NCBI RefSeq assembly: GCF_964340395.1
Contig: NC_135571.1
Coordinates: 3,727,953-3,791,952 of the forward strand
Direction: 5' to 3'
DNA: 64,000 nucleotides
DNA from: Glandiceps talaboti
Taxonomy: Eukaryota; Hemichordata; Enteropneusta; Spengelidae
The notes below the pieces were generated by a model. That model worked only from the letters and a program-made list of their open reading frames with translations. It did no database searches and had not been told where the DNA came from. Made by a program: the position numbers and the translations under genes. Below, one piece after another: positions 52,801 to 64,000 of the stretch; the first letter of the stretch is position 1; each line of letters begins with the position of its first letter.

Positions 52801-53811
52801 TGCACACATTCAACTTGGCTTGTGTGAGGTATACTTACTAGCATCACAACAATGAGAAAGTTCAAACTAAAAGCAAACTTTTCTCTTTATCATACAAACA
52901 AAACACACTTGTACAATTTTGCACTAGTAATACTTTTTATTACTGAAAATACATACAACTGTTACAATGCACTGACAACAGTAAAATGAAATAAAATGAA
53001 ACTGCGAAAAAAGGAGTGGTACACATGACAGTTAGCTCATATACAATACAATACTATAATGAATGATGGAGCATGAAACATTTAGTCCGGATGCCAACAT
53101 GGTTCGAATCATCTCTAACCCTTAAAGAGAGAACTTCAGATTCGATGAAGGATAGTACTAAACCATAAAATGATAGGCTCTCCAATGTCTGTTTTTTTCA
53201 AAGTTGTGAAAATAAACCAATAATTTTTGGTACTCCTGGTATATCCTAAGCTAAACACTGAGTGATAATAACAGTGTACACATGACAAATATTTCAGACG
53301 AGACTGAAATATGAAGGAGAGGTTTTGATTTATTTCCATGGAAATTAAACTGATTCAGAAGCAAACTGAATATTCTTAGTACTTCTCCATTGCCTTGTAT
53401 AGTAATAGCATGTAACCATTTTTTAATATCTTCCACTTATTCCAAAAATCAACTCCTATTCAGTTATTCCTGATAATTCATTGGTTAATGTTCTGTGATC
53501 AAGATAAAACTTTACAGAGTTTCAATCCTTTGTAAACAGCAGATATGATCCAAACACTTAGTACAGGGACGTACTACCATGGAAAGCAAGCTATCGTCAA
53601 ACTGAGACAGATACAAACTAAAATAAGTATTGTTGTTGTTGCCTGTCATAGATTACACAAGTGGGTGATGATAGTAATGTTGTGGTTATGTGGATATAAT
53701 CACTCTGTAATCAAGATAGTGTAAACACTGTGATGTTAAATATGCAGCCACTTCAGTAAAACTCTCTATTAGAGACACTGCCCTCCTGTGAGAGTAATTG
53801 TTGGTACCTGC
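52801..53811. other. Intergenic, nothing recognised
   Basis: AT-rich, with no convincing ORF, repeat terminus or RNA gene. Confidence 0.35.
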
Positions 53812-54140
53812 AATAGAATTCTACCACCTAGGTTTGCCATAAAAATAACAACTATTGGATTTCTTGGTCGACATCACAACTTCCGCTCCACGCACTACAC
53901 ATGCATGACTATAGACGTATGTGAGAATAAGTCGACTGTCTTGTTCTATTTTGACCTTCCCAGCACGAGTTAAAATGCTATTACAGGTACTAAGAATAAG
54001 TCAACCTTCTTCTACTTTGACCCCCTAGCATGAGGCAAAATGCTACTGCAGGTACTGAGAAAACATCGACTGTCTTGTTCTATTTTGACCTCCTAGCACG
54101 AGTTAAAATGATATGGCAGGTACCGAGAATTACATCGTCC
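53812..54140 (+). repeat. Dispersed repeat family R3, copy 2
   Basis: Aligns with 28279-28530 ('taggtttg', 'tttcttggtcgac', 'tatagacgtatgtgagaata') and carries three copies of the ~68-bp subunit with 'cttgttctattttgacc' and 'gagttaaaatg'. Confidence 0.78.
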
Positions 54141-55200
54141 GGTTATATCAGCATGTTTCAATAATACTTTTAGTTTGTATCTGGGTTAGCTCGCTGATAA
54201 TGCTGTCATTGTAATTTTTTAGAAATAAAAAACTGTGCAGTACAACCTTTTAGAAAAGTTACAACAGTTTGCAGCAAATGTTTTAATGCTCATCTATAGA
54301 AAGTTTACAATTCTATAAAATACTGCTTACGAAAAAAGCTGAAATTGTATAGAAAATGCTGAAATTATTATATGCTAATATATCGGGATGTGCAACTAAT
54401 GCAAATATGGAACCATTAATGCTGACAAAATGATTCAAAATATTCAACCTAAACTGTCCCACTTTTTCCTCTTTACACTTGTCTCCTTTGTGATGCAGTC
54501 ATTGGTCAACCATAACCTTTGACCTATGACATCACATCATTAACATGCAATATTTGACCTATGACCTAAAGTCAGTTACATGCATTCATTAGCTTGGTCA
54601 CATACAAATAACAACTTCAATTCTGCCTTTGAATGACAGTGTGTACACTTGAACTTGAAGGTCAATTTCAGATAAGTAGTAACTGATAGTGAAAAAGGCT
54701 TGAAATCTTTGGTTGAAAGCTTTCAAATAATGCTTTCATGGTTCTTGTTGTGTGAAAAGTTGATTACGATTGATATTGAGTTGAAAAACAGTTGTCTGAC
54801 AATCTGTATATAAAGTTGGCCTTAAACAGAAGTTTACTGCTATCAAGTCCTTATGACTCCACCGATAAGATAGTACTAATACAAGAACATAGGATGCAAA
54901 CATTGGGTTTCATCAAAGAAAATAAGAACCCCTTACTACAACATATAACGTAGAAAAAACTTTACTCTATTTTACTCTATGTTCCTCAAATGATAAAATA
55001 GACCCACTACTTTCTGACACTACAGAATGTATTTGCCTAAAAATAACACTGCTTGCGCTACATGTTACATCACAAACAACATATCAGAGACAGACTGAGA
55101 CTTTAACAGGGTTTTTTTTATTCAGACCAAGATAATAACGACTTTATATTGGGTAACATCTCAAAATAGAAAAGTTTTTAAAAGTTTACAACCAGACTTT
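54141..55200. other. Intergenic / 3' flank of the matrin-type gene
   Basis: No gene visible. 'gacctatgacatcacatc' and 'gacctatgacctaaag' near 54522-54575 form a short imperfect repeat. Confidence 0.35.
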
Positions 55201-55210
55201 GTTTATTAGT

Positions 55211-58200
55211 TTATCGTTTCTTTCCTCTACCCCTTCCTCGGCCTCTAGCACTTCTACCTCGTCTAGCTCTCTGTGGAGTAGTAATAGTACTTCCACCTAC
55301 AGCTGGAGTTTCTACCTCCGTAGTTTCCTCTTCATCTTTTGGTGCTTCCTCAGTCTCCATCTTTTCGCTGACATCTTTGTCCTCAGTGTTATCTTTCTCA
55401 TCCTCCTTAGACTCCTCCTTCACTACATCTTCCTCTACTTTCTTATCTCCTGCCTTTACTTCAATTGTCTCGTCTTTAACCGTAGCCTCCTCAACCTCCA
55501 TGGCTTCATCTTTGCATTCTTCTTTCACAGTCGTCTTTGCCATCCCTTCAGCCTCTGGTTCACTCGTAGCCTTATCACCCAGTACCTCTATCTTAGGTTC
55601 TCCAGTATCTTTATTACCCAGTACCTCTATCTTAGGTTCTCCAGTATCTTTATTACCCAGTGCATCATCGATGTCATCCAATAGTGTCTGAACATCTGGG
55701 TCTTCAATTACAATGTCGTCATTTTTGACCTCTGACTCTTCCTTTTTTGGTGAACTCTCAACTTTGACCTCAGATTGCTGATTGTCTTCCTTTGATTCTT
55801 CTTTCACCTCCAGTGTTTTCTTTACATCAGTTTCATCTGGTTTTGTCTCACACACTGGAGTTTCTTTGACCTCATCTTTTGCATCTGAACTTTCAACTTT
55901 TGCATCTGAACTTTCAACTTCGACATCTAACCTTTCAACTCCTTTTGTATCATCATCTTTGCTTTGCTTGCTGTCATCTTCCTTGGGTTTATTATCTGCA
56001 GCATCAGACTTCAATGTCTCTGGTTTTTCTTCTTTCATTTTCCCTGTTTCCTCTTTCTGTATTTCGGATTTACCAGATTCATCCACAGAGTTGTCCTGCA
56101 AAGTATTTGTAATTTAGAATTAGGAAAATGGAAGAACACACCTGATAGGCAAGGTCATGTGATCATCATGTGACCATCGTGTGACTAATATGTCACTTAT
56201 GACAGAATAATGCTAATTCAAGAAAAATATAGCCATGCAGCAGGTATAATCTGTACACCATCTACAAATATACATGAAATTCAATTTCCAACAAACTAGA
56301 CATTTTTATCATATTTACCTTTTTGAGGGAACTTTTTGATTTTGTCTCTGCTTCCATTGTTGTTGGTGTTGATGCTGCTGCTGCTGCTGCTGTTGTTGTT
56401 GTTGTTATTGTTGTTGTTGTTGTACTGTCCTTTTCAACAGCTTTTGGTGATTTCATTTCAACATCTGAAGCACTGTCAAACTCTATTGTCTTGCTCAGTG
56501 CTTCTTTCTGCTTGTTCATGTATTTCTAAAATAAAATGAAATCATAAATCCATTTATTAACCCAACATATGAAGTAGATGTAAATTATGGACTAATCAAA
56601 GATATTGAAAAGTTGTACACACTGATGTACATGTGTATTATACACACACAAGACTAGAAAACACCAGTTTCTGTACATTTTTACCACATACAGCTAAATG
56701 TACATGCTGGTGTATCATAAACCCACAAGACACATGCCAAGTCCTTGTTTGTAAGTCAATAAATTGCAAAATATTAATAAACGTAAAAAATGTTTATGAT
56801 TGTACCTACAATAACAAACTTTTTACACATATTTTAGCTTTTTGCAATGTCTTGAGTTACAAACACAGACTTGGTCTATGTTGTTTCACATTGATTTCTC
56901 AAGAAGAAAACCATGATAAAATTGTTTTGTAAATTAAAAATCAAAAATAAATACCCAATCCTCATCCATATGGTAACTTTAATAATTGTTCAATAAAATA
57001 TAAAATATGTAATTTGCAATAGTAATATTTTACCTTGACTGCAAATATAAGGGCATTAATATCTAAATATGTAATAATTTTTTTGATAAAATGATATGAA
57101 CAAATTTCAATTCAATAAAAATTATTTATAAAGGTACATCTGAAGGGATATGATATAATTATGCATTTTAATAATTTTTCATAAAACAGAAAATTACTGA
57201 TACTTTACCTTGACTGCTTGATAGTGTCCTTTAGATTTACAATGACTACTTTTGGCATTAGTTTCATTGTTGTAGAACTTATGGCAGAGTTTACAGAAGA
57301 AGCCAGCCACTGGTACCACGTGTTCCTGGCCTGATTAACATAAAACAAATCAAAACCAAACTAAATTCAGTGCACAGAAATGATTAAAATGATAAAATGA
57401 TAGCTGTCAAGAAAAGTATAGCTGACTTTTATGAAGAAAACAGCTTTTTTTTAGACATTTCTGTAAAAATAAAAGTTACATTACAAGAAGAATTTTCGCC
57501 GACATCTCATCGGCATTTTTTAAAAATAATAATCTTTATTTATACTGGATAGTTCTTTAAGTATATAAACACTTGTCTCCCAAGAAGTCCAGTGTGGGTT
57601 CAGTGTTAATGCAAGAGGAAACCGAAGTACTCTGGGAAAACCTGCATTGTTCGATAGAGTCAAACTGAACGACACTCTTCTTACTTACAGCATGGTAAAT
57701 TTAATGAAACCCTGAATGGGTTCAAACCCCGACCGCAGTGGTAAGAGGCAATTGGTTTTACCACTCAGCCACCGACAACACCATGGTGTACTATGATGTT
57801 GATGAGATATTATCGAAAGTTTGAGATTCACTTCTAGAAACTGTTTTTTCACATTGAGTAAAAGTGAAATTTTGTGTGTATGTCAGTAAAACTGTCTCAG
57901 CACCATCTAAAAACACAGACAATTTTCAACAGAAATAAAGCCTTCGGGAAAACTATTCAATTTCTTGGTCAACACCACAACTTCTGCTCCAAGAGCTACA
58001 CATGCATGGCTATAAACTAAGAGTTCAGTTGACATTGATCAGAATTTAGGTGGAAGTTATGTACAGGCCTTAATAATCAACTTCAGTTACACTTGTTATC
58101 AACTGTTTGTATTGTTATTGTAATTTTATAACAATACAGGCAGTCAACAATGTGTTAAACTGAAGTTCGCCACCAATGCCCATACGTCACTTCCACTAAG

Positions 58201-61200
58201 TTCTGATGGATGCCAACTCCGTCAAAAACACTTGTCGGCTTTTCATGTAAACACATGAAAACGTATTAAAATAACAACATTACCATTTTTATTTGAAAAT
58301 GTCATAGTGTAAACGCAGCCTAAAGCATGATACACTAATTGTACAGGATTTTGTTTTTAATTTTCATACATGGTAGTCAGATTTACCCGTGTAACTTTTT
58401 CGGCCGCAATTTTCTGTTGACTTCCATTGGTCTAACAAACTACCACCTTGTAAATTTGGTAGTCTCAATACGGTGCCCAGTAGTCTCTGCACCCCCTAAT
58501 TCATTTGTTACCTTACATTAATAATTACAATCAGCAATGCAATGAAATCGTAGCTTCAAATTAATGTGATGAACAGAATGGTAATTTAAATTAACAGCCA
58601 GTAATTATTAAGAAAACTAAAGTTGTGTCATTTTCATGACTTCATGTATGAATATGCATGTGTCCATTTATGATAGCTAATATATTTTAAGTATGCAAAT
58701 TACCTCATTAATATGCAAACCAGACCAAGTTCTAGTTTATGATAATAAATCTATTCCCGCCTACAACTTACCTCATTAGTATGTAACCAAGCCAGCTTTT
58801 AGTTTTTAGCTTAAATATATTTGTGTATACAAACTGCCTCATTAATATGCAAACCAGGTATGTATTACTCATGTAGCAAATTACTTATGCAAAGTCCAGT
58901 TTTAGTTTATGATAGTAAATATATTTGTACAAACAAACTGCCTCATTAATATGCAAACCAAGTCAGGTTTAATATCAAAATGTCAATCTATTATGTAAAT
59001 TATATCGCAAAATGTATTACAAAACAACCAAATCAGGTTTTAGCATACCTATAGTACATCCACTAATTTATGCAAATTACCTCATTAATATGCAATATGA
59101 GTACAATATGTATGATCTACCTTGATCTACACATTTAGCTATACAATGCCGTTCACTTGGAAATGAAAAACTTATAACTCCGCACAACAAATCTATTCAA
59201 GAAGTTTGTCTTTTCAGGTATATACATGTAACAAATTACTTATCCAATTCTGCACCATTGATTAGATAATACTGATGTGTAAGCATGGAATTATATGATT
59301 TACAGAATTTACAGTATCTGAGGATAATTATACAGAACTATGCGACATGCTGGATGCATGGGACTTATGATACATAGTCACAGTACAGTCTTCTTTGCAA
59401 CAAATTGAACAAGGCCCAGTTTGAGTTAGGATTCACTGAAATCTAGGTGTGAAAAAGTTGCCAGGCAGACATATATAAATAGAAAAGGTTGGTCCAGAAC
59501 AAAAGAATAATTCTATGTAATCGTTATGGCTACACTGATAAGATAACACTAATGCAAGAACCTGGGACTGAAACCCTGGCCTTTAAGTCTCCACTGATAA
59601 GATAACACTAATGCAAGAATCTGGCATTGAATCTGGTCTTTAATGTATTAGCTTTTCAGGATGCCATCCACATCATAATTTGCTCTGTGTTTGTTAAAGG
59701 AAATTCCTTGAATTGTGTACATTGTATAATTTGTAATCTTACATGAATCTTACAACTGGAAAGGCTTGATGAAGTCTTACTGGCAAAAGGTCTGCAAATA
59801 ATCTTGAGAGTTGATGGCATGCCAAAATGAGTCATTTATGAAGAAAAACTGAAGACATTTGTATTTTCTGTAGTCAATCAACACCTGGCCTGACTGGTAA
59901 GGTTCACAGTTATATCATACATACATACATAGGAACAAAATACACATTTTTGATATATGCAACCACTGTATACACACATTTAATGTGCTATCACATAGTG
60001 AGAGCTTCGTAATAATAATGATGTTGGTTTTTATATAGCACTTTCCCACACTGCTCAAAGCACTTTATAATTATTATCCCTGGCACGGATCTATAATGGC
60101 ACAACAGTCCTTTATACTTCCTCAACTCCCTGGGCAGCATACAATCCACTGCAGCCTCTATAAGCACATAGGATTAAGGCATTCACCTCTATCCTACCAG
60201 GTCCTCAATTTTACAGCCAATCATGGTTCAAATCTTGCCCAGGACTTTAGCCATTCAGAAACAAATGGCAGCTACAGGGCTAGAACCCACAGCCTGCAGA
60301 TTCCAAGCTAGCCACTCTAACTATTCAACATGTATAAAATATAACGTGTGTTTTGCCAAAATGGGATTAAGTAAAATAAATGCTGTTTACAACATTTTGT
60401 CAGTAAAGAAATGTCTAAATGTGAACCTTACAAGATATTCCATTCCTTGTAACTAGAGTTAAGATTAGCTCTTCTAGGGAGCAGTCCAAAACTACCAAGA
60501 TTTCATACTCTCCGAGAATAACAATAGGGTTATAAAAAAAACGTATGTATTGCTGCACAGGGAAATGTGTAAAGGTGGCTAAATCTCCTGTTACCATGGT
60601 TACCATAGCATATAAAAACAAAGTTTTATAGCTAGACTGTATCTCATGTTACCAGGGTTATTGAACGGTCACCATGAAAAAACACTGCTTTATATCTCTC
60701 CTGTATCTTCTGCTATACTGTACAAGAGGGATGTGTTATCATAAATTGTGATGAAATACTGTTAATTATGTAGCGATAATTATCTGCACTGGGATAATAC
60801 AGGTCTGTAACACTTACCACAATACAAATTGAATGGAATACTCTGTTAAATCGTGTCTACAGATAAATTGGTCACCCAAATACAGGAACATTTCCAATAA
60901 AGACATGAACCCATGGTACATTAGTTGGAGATGTTTTAGTCATTCAGGAGGAGATAAATGAACCATGGTATGTTGTATGAATGAAAACATTTCCCAGGAC
61001 ATAAACTGTTGCCTTGTTGTAACAACACTTGCAAGTAAATTAGTGTCCAGTACTCTACAAGTTATGTTACTGAGGAGGACATTTTGTTGGACAGGAGGGA
61101 TGACATAAGGGAAGCAATGTACACATCATTACGTTGTTTTAGGTAGTGATGTTCTATCACTGCCCAGAGTAATAGGAACATAAATGTGTAGGACAATTAG

Positions 61201-61671
61201 AAGATTTCCGGCAGAGATTATGTAAGGGATGCCAAACAGTCATGTTGTGTTTCAAAAGTTCCATGTGTGGAACTGAGGTGTGAATCCATTGTGGGGTTGT
61301 GTAGTTATGTAGTGCAAGTTTCAAGACAACTTACCAACAGCAATATCGGGGTTATAGGGACCAAGATCAAGGTCAAGGTGGACATCCTTACTGGCTGCAG
61401 CTTTGACTGATGGTGTTGCTGCTTTGGGTGCAGCAGTAAGAGGGACAGTGATGGAGGGTTTCATTGGTGCTGTAGTACGACCACCTTTAGGGTCAGAATC
61501 AGACACTGGTTCATCCTGTGTTTTCTTGACTTCAACATTGTCAGTTTTGGAGACCTTCATCTGTTTGTCAGTGTTTGCTGCATCAGCAGTAGTAGTACTA
61601 GTAGTGGCAACAGCAGCAGCACTTGCTGCAGAAGATGGGGTCTTAGACCCAGAAACATTCAAATCGTCATC
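55211..61671 (-). CDS. Matrin-type zinc-finger nuclear protein (MATR3/ZNF638/CIZ1-like), 3' exons only
   Basis: Four phased exons: 61671-61335, 57330-57209, 56525-56319, 56095-55211. They encode the last ~515 residues; earlier exons lie beyond the window or were not found. The first exon is low-complexity Ala/Thr/Ser and ends GPYNPDIAVG. The second completes a matrin-type C2H2 finger, VVPVAGFFCKLCHKFYNN…SHCKSKGHY (C-x2-C, H-x5-H), the RNA/DNA-binding module of matrin-3, ZNF638 and CIZ1. The third has poly-Thr/poly-Ala encoded by a trinucleotide repeat. The last is a 294-residue acidic, Lys/Glu-rich tail with a tandem LGNKDTGEPKIEV repeat, ending in an RGRGRG-type basic motif. These features suggest a nuclear-matrix or RNA-processing factor. 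The poly(A) signal AATAAA (minus, 55202-55207) begins only a few nt after the stop. Choice among the three families is not resolved. Confidence 0.85.
56378..56423. repeat. Coding trinucleotide repeat in the matrin-type gene
   Basis: (TGC)n(TGT)n on plus, i.e. GCA/ACA codons on the coding strand, encodes runs of six Ala and about eleven Thr (one Ile interruption). It is expected to vary in length between alleles while keeping frame. Confidence 0.93.
56730..56985 (+). repeat. Dispersed repeat family R2, copy 2
   Basis: Lies in the intron between the second and third visible matrin-type exons. It aligns with 49665-49870 and, at its 3' end ('aataaatacccaatcctcat'), with 36925-36985. Confidence 0.72.
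57525..57782 (-). mobile_element. tRNA-derived SINE, family S1
   Basis: Read on minus, it starts with a tRNA-like head containing an A box (TGGCTGAGTGGT) and a B box (GGTTTGAACCC) about 40 nt apart. A body with 'ccgaagtactctgggaaaac' reversed follows, resembling conserved central domains seen in other metazoan SINEs. The tail ends in 'ataaagattattattttt'. The pol III boxes lie at about 57720-57778. It sits in the 4-kb intron of the matrin-type gene, in the same orientation as that gene. Confidence 0.8.
57945..58015 (+). repeat. Dispersed repeat family R3, fragment
   Basis: Matches the 5' part of R3 only ('tttcttggtcaacaccacaa', 'ctacacatgcatggctata'). Confidence 0.65.
58690..59105. repeat. 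~70-110-bp degenerate tandem repeat
   Basis: Five to six copies marked by 'cctcattaatatgcaaa' followed by 'cca(g/a)(a/g)(c/t)ca(a/g)gtt' and 'tagtttatgata'. Intronic in the matrin-type gene. Confidence 0.82.
60003..60332 (-). mobile_element. tRNA-derived SINE-like repeat, family S2
   Basis: Read on minus from about 60332, it has a tRNA-like head ('gaatagttagagtggctagc' and, about 35 nt later, the B-box-like GGTTCTAGCCC). The 3' end, 'aagtgctttgagcagtgtgg' plus 'gaaagtgctata', is a type of terminus common in repeats of marine invertebrates, from memory. Boxes are degenerate, so the copy is old. Confidence 0.65.
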
Positions 61672-62260
61672 CTGAATCAGAGAAATTAAAATGGCTGATG
61701 AGATGATATGAAGAGACAAAGGGGTTTCCTGTCAAATGTAAAGATTGGAATATATGTAAGATGCAAAAAAGGTATGGCCACAAAGGACAGGTACTATACA
61801 TGTACTTGAAGGACACTGTAAGTGTAACATGGCCTGGGCAAATGTGTCATTTGAAGGGTAATGTAAGTGTAAAGGGGAAATGTTCTACTTGAAGTAATGT
61901 GCATCATGGCAAAAATGGGATATTTGTACTTGAAATACAACATAATATAACAAGGCCAGAATATAATCATATGCATGAATAAGCATAATATAGAAAATAC
62001 GACATCATCATCACGAAGAGCAAACTCATTCAGCAGGTTTGAAGCACTGTAGCCAAATATAATATATGGGGTACATTAACTGGAAGTGGCTGTGACAAAG
62101 GAATGGCAATATTGGTATTCACACTTCCAGTTGTAACAATTTGTAATGCTACACTTCAAGCAGAATGGCCACAACAGGCAAAACATAAACTCTAAGTTAG
62201 ACAATATAGCAGGTAAAATCTAAGGCATCAAGCCTAATAATGCTTGGAAAGAAAGTGCAA
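61672..62260. other. Intronic or 5' flank of the matrin-type gene, nothing recognised
   Basis: Upstream of the first visible exon. I found no further phased exon of the gene here. Short diverged repeats around 'gtactactgaagg'-like sequence occur near 61795-61900 but are not convincing. Confidence 0.35.
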
Positions 62261-62264
62261 CAAC

Positions 62265-62640
62265 TGCAAAAAATATCATCATGATACTTCAAGTGGGGCA
62301 CATGATACTTCAATTGGGGCACATGATACTTCAATTGGGGCACATGATACTTCAAGTAGGGCACATGATTCTACAAGTGGGGCATACATAACACTTGAAG
62401 TGGGGAATATGTTTCTTCAAGAGGGGCACATGGTCCTACAAGTCTGGTACATCAAGAGGGACACATGATTGTTCAAGTAATACATATATAATACTTCATG
62501 TGGGGTACATGGTTCTTCAAAAGGGGCATATGATTCTCCAAGTGGGGCACATGATACTTCAAGTGGGGCATATGATTCTTCAAGGGGGTCACATGATACT
62601 TCAAGTGGGGCATATGATTCTTCAAGGGGGTCACATGACA
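62265..62640. repeat. ~21-bp minisatellite
   Basis: About 16 copies of a unit like 'cacatgatacttcaagtggg' with variants 'attcttcaag'. It is multiple of three in part, which opens spurious frames on both strands. Confidence 0.92.
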
Positions 62641-62964
62641 CTAACATACTCTAGACAGTATATCATATTATTGGATCCTTGGGGCAAAATGTTACATCAA
62701 GTAAGTTGGCCAAATAGGGTGGAAAATGTACAAGTTAGCCTGCTATACAAGTATATTTGTTCAAGTAATACAACCAATAATGACAAATAAAAATCTATTA
62801 TTACAAGGAACTAACACATTTGGATATGTGTTGGCATTAACAGTTAATATGTAGCATCTGGACAGGGATCAAATGCACTGAAATCTGAATGTATATGTGA
62901 TTATTGTCAACAAGAGTACATCTAATGGCTAAAATTGAAGCTAAATCCTCGCTACCAGGGGTGG

Positions 62965-62998
62965 GGTTGGGTGTGTGTGTGTGTGTGTGGGGGGGGGT
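62965..62998. repeat. (GT)n followed by a G-run
   Basis: Dinucleotide tract ending in nine or more G. Prone to length error. Confidence 0.9.
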
Positions 62999-63229
62999 AT
63001 TTGTTTGTACACAAATAACTACAAGTTGAACAAAACAAATCCAGCCAAACATGTGTAATCCAGTCAAGAAAGTAATTCACGTGAATAAGTGTTGATATCA
63101 AAATGTATATATGTGTGTGACATTATTCAAATACATTGAAAAATGTATGCGATTTATCTAATGTATATACTACATACGTCTTCCAGTTATTTACTAATTC
63201 AGATAATTTATTATGCATGCATGTCGCAT

Positions 63230-63590
63230 ATAAATTGTTTTCCTTGGTCCAGGGGGTGCTGCAGTATTAAGTTGAAGACTCTGATATATATTTACAGTAT
63301 GTCGTGTATGAATTTAATTCCTTGGCCCTAGAGGTGCTGCAGTATGCACATTTAACAGTATGATGTGTACTGTGTGAATTTAATACCATGGTCCAGGGGG
63401 TGCTGCAGTATAAAACTGAAGACTCTGATATACATGTACATTATGTAGAGTGTGTGAATTTAGCTCCATGGTCCAGGGGGTGCTGCAGTATAAAGATGAA
63501 GACTCTGAATCTGATATACAAGTACATTATGTAGAGTGTGTGAGTTTAGCTCCATGGTCCAGGGGGTGCTGCAGTATAAACCTGAACATG
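63230..63590. repeat. ~65-90-bp tandem repeat
   Basis: Five copies marked by 'tggtccagggggtgctgcag' (about 63245, 63325, 63391, 63471 and 63556, one with 'ccctagaggtgctgcag') and by 'gaagactctgatat' in most. The rest of the window to 64000 shows no gene. Confidence 0.88.
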
Positions 63591-64000
63591 TGTACAAGTC
63601 ATGTAAAACTGAAAACAAAACTGGCGTCAATGTGTACTTGTATGACCAGGGACAATATGTAAAAGTGTGTCAAGTTAATGCAGTATTCATGACAAATAAC
63701 TTCATGTCTTTGGGGTATACTGGGTACAAGGTAATGTTAATTTGAATTGTATGAAATGAAAGCAAAGGAAAAGGTGTTTTTTAAGATTGAGTACAATATT
63801 GACTTTACGGAAGAATAAAACAGCCTACATGGTACAATAGGTGAATAAAGACTTCAATGGAGGAGGAACCTTAAAGGGTATATTAAAGGTGTATGGGTAT
63901 TTTAAGAGTGAGAGAGATTTTTGTTTGGGGAATAGGGGTAATTTGAGGGTTATCTGTACAGATTACACATATTGTTAGTGGTCACATGACATTATGTACT

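Noticed and set aside
55199-56173. Several plus-strand Ser/Leu-rich ORFs
   Set aside because: Antisense shadows of the acidic last exon of the matrin-type gene.
57720-57782. A functional tRNA gene
   Set aside because: A and B boxes are present, but no acceptor stem closes and the sequence continues into a SINE body.

Overview
The window is nuclear DNA of an invertebrate animal. The genes are split by canonical GT-AG introns, the proteins are typical bilaterian ones (KIFAP3, NTMT1, a ZDHHC24-like enzyme, a matrin-type zinc-finger protein, a somatomedin-B/7TM receptor, Golgi sulfotransferases), and a TTAGGG-type interstitial telomere repeat is present. The gaps are full of micro- and minisatellites, hairpin MITEs, two tRNA-derived SINEs and an L2/CR1-like LINE. 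A lophotrochozoan or an invertebrate deuterostome (for example amphioxus or a hemichordate) fits. I cannot fix the phylum from sequence alone.

Layout. 1-2860: repeats only (TATG microsatellite, telomere-like tract, 29-bp and 37-bp minisatellites). 2860-5682 (-): a two-exon gene for a 750-aa secreted-domain 7TM receptor, its intron filled by a CATA microsatellite. 6272-7887: a 1.6-kb DNA element that is almost wholly one imperfect palindrome, with a 6-bp target duplication. 8822-12989: two ungapped 1,466-bp copies of one LINE fragment facing each other around a 1.24-kb spacer. 15324-19332: two convergent, paralogous two-exon sulfotransferase-like genes with the same phase-2 intron. 19333-25190: dispersed repeats and 57-bp and 30-bp arrays. 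25264-43064 (-): KIFAP3, for which I could phase all 18 coding exons (839 aa). 43065-44094: head-to-head promoter region. 44095-45776 (+): NTMT1/NTMT2-type N-terminal methyltransferase. 45777-48557: hairpin MITEs. 48558-49415 (+): intronless ZDHHC24-like palmitoyltransferase. 49416-55200: intergenic repeats. 55211-61671 (-): the last four exons of a matrin-type zinc-finger nuclear protein whose 5' part lies beyond the window.

Most noteworthy. (1) One KIFAP3 intron has no GT donor but an exact minor-spliceosome (U12) AT-AC donor, a near-consensus branch point and an AC acceptor. It is stuffed with about nine copies of a ~152-bp repeat that begins next to its donor. (2) Two other KIFAP3 donors have been locally duplicated; one duplicate gives an in-frame 20-residue alternative exon extension. 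(3) KIFAP3 and NTMT are head-to-head, as I recall KIFAP3 and NTMT2 being in human, with YY1-like and TCTCGCGAGA promoter motifs between them. (4) The LINE copies share the same frameshift and have identical length, so they look like an inverted duplication, not two insertions. (5) Several palindromic element families here could be transcribed as long hairpins.
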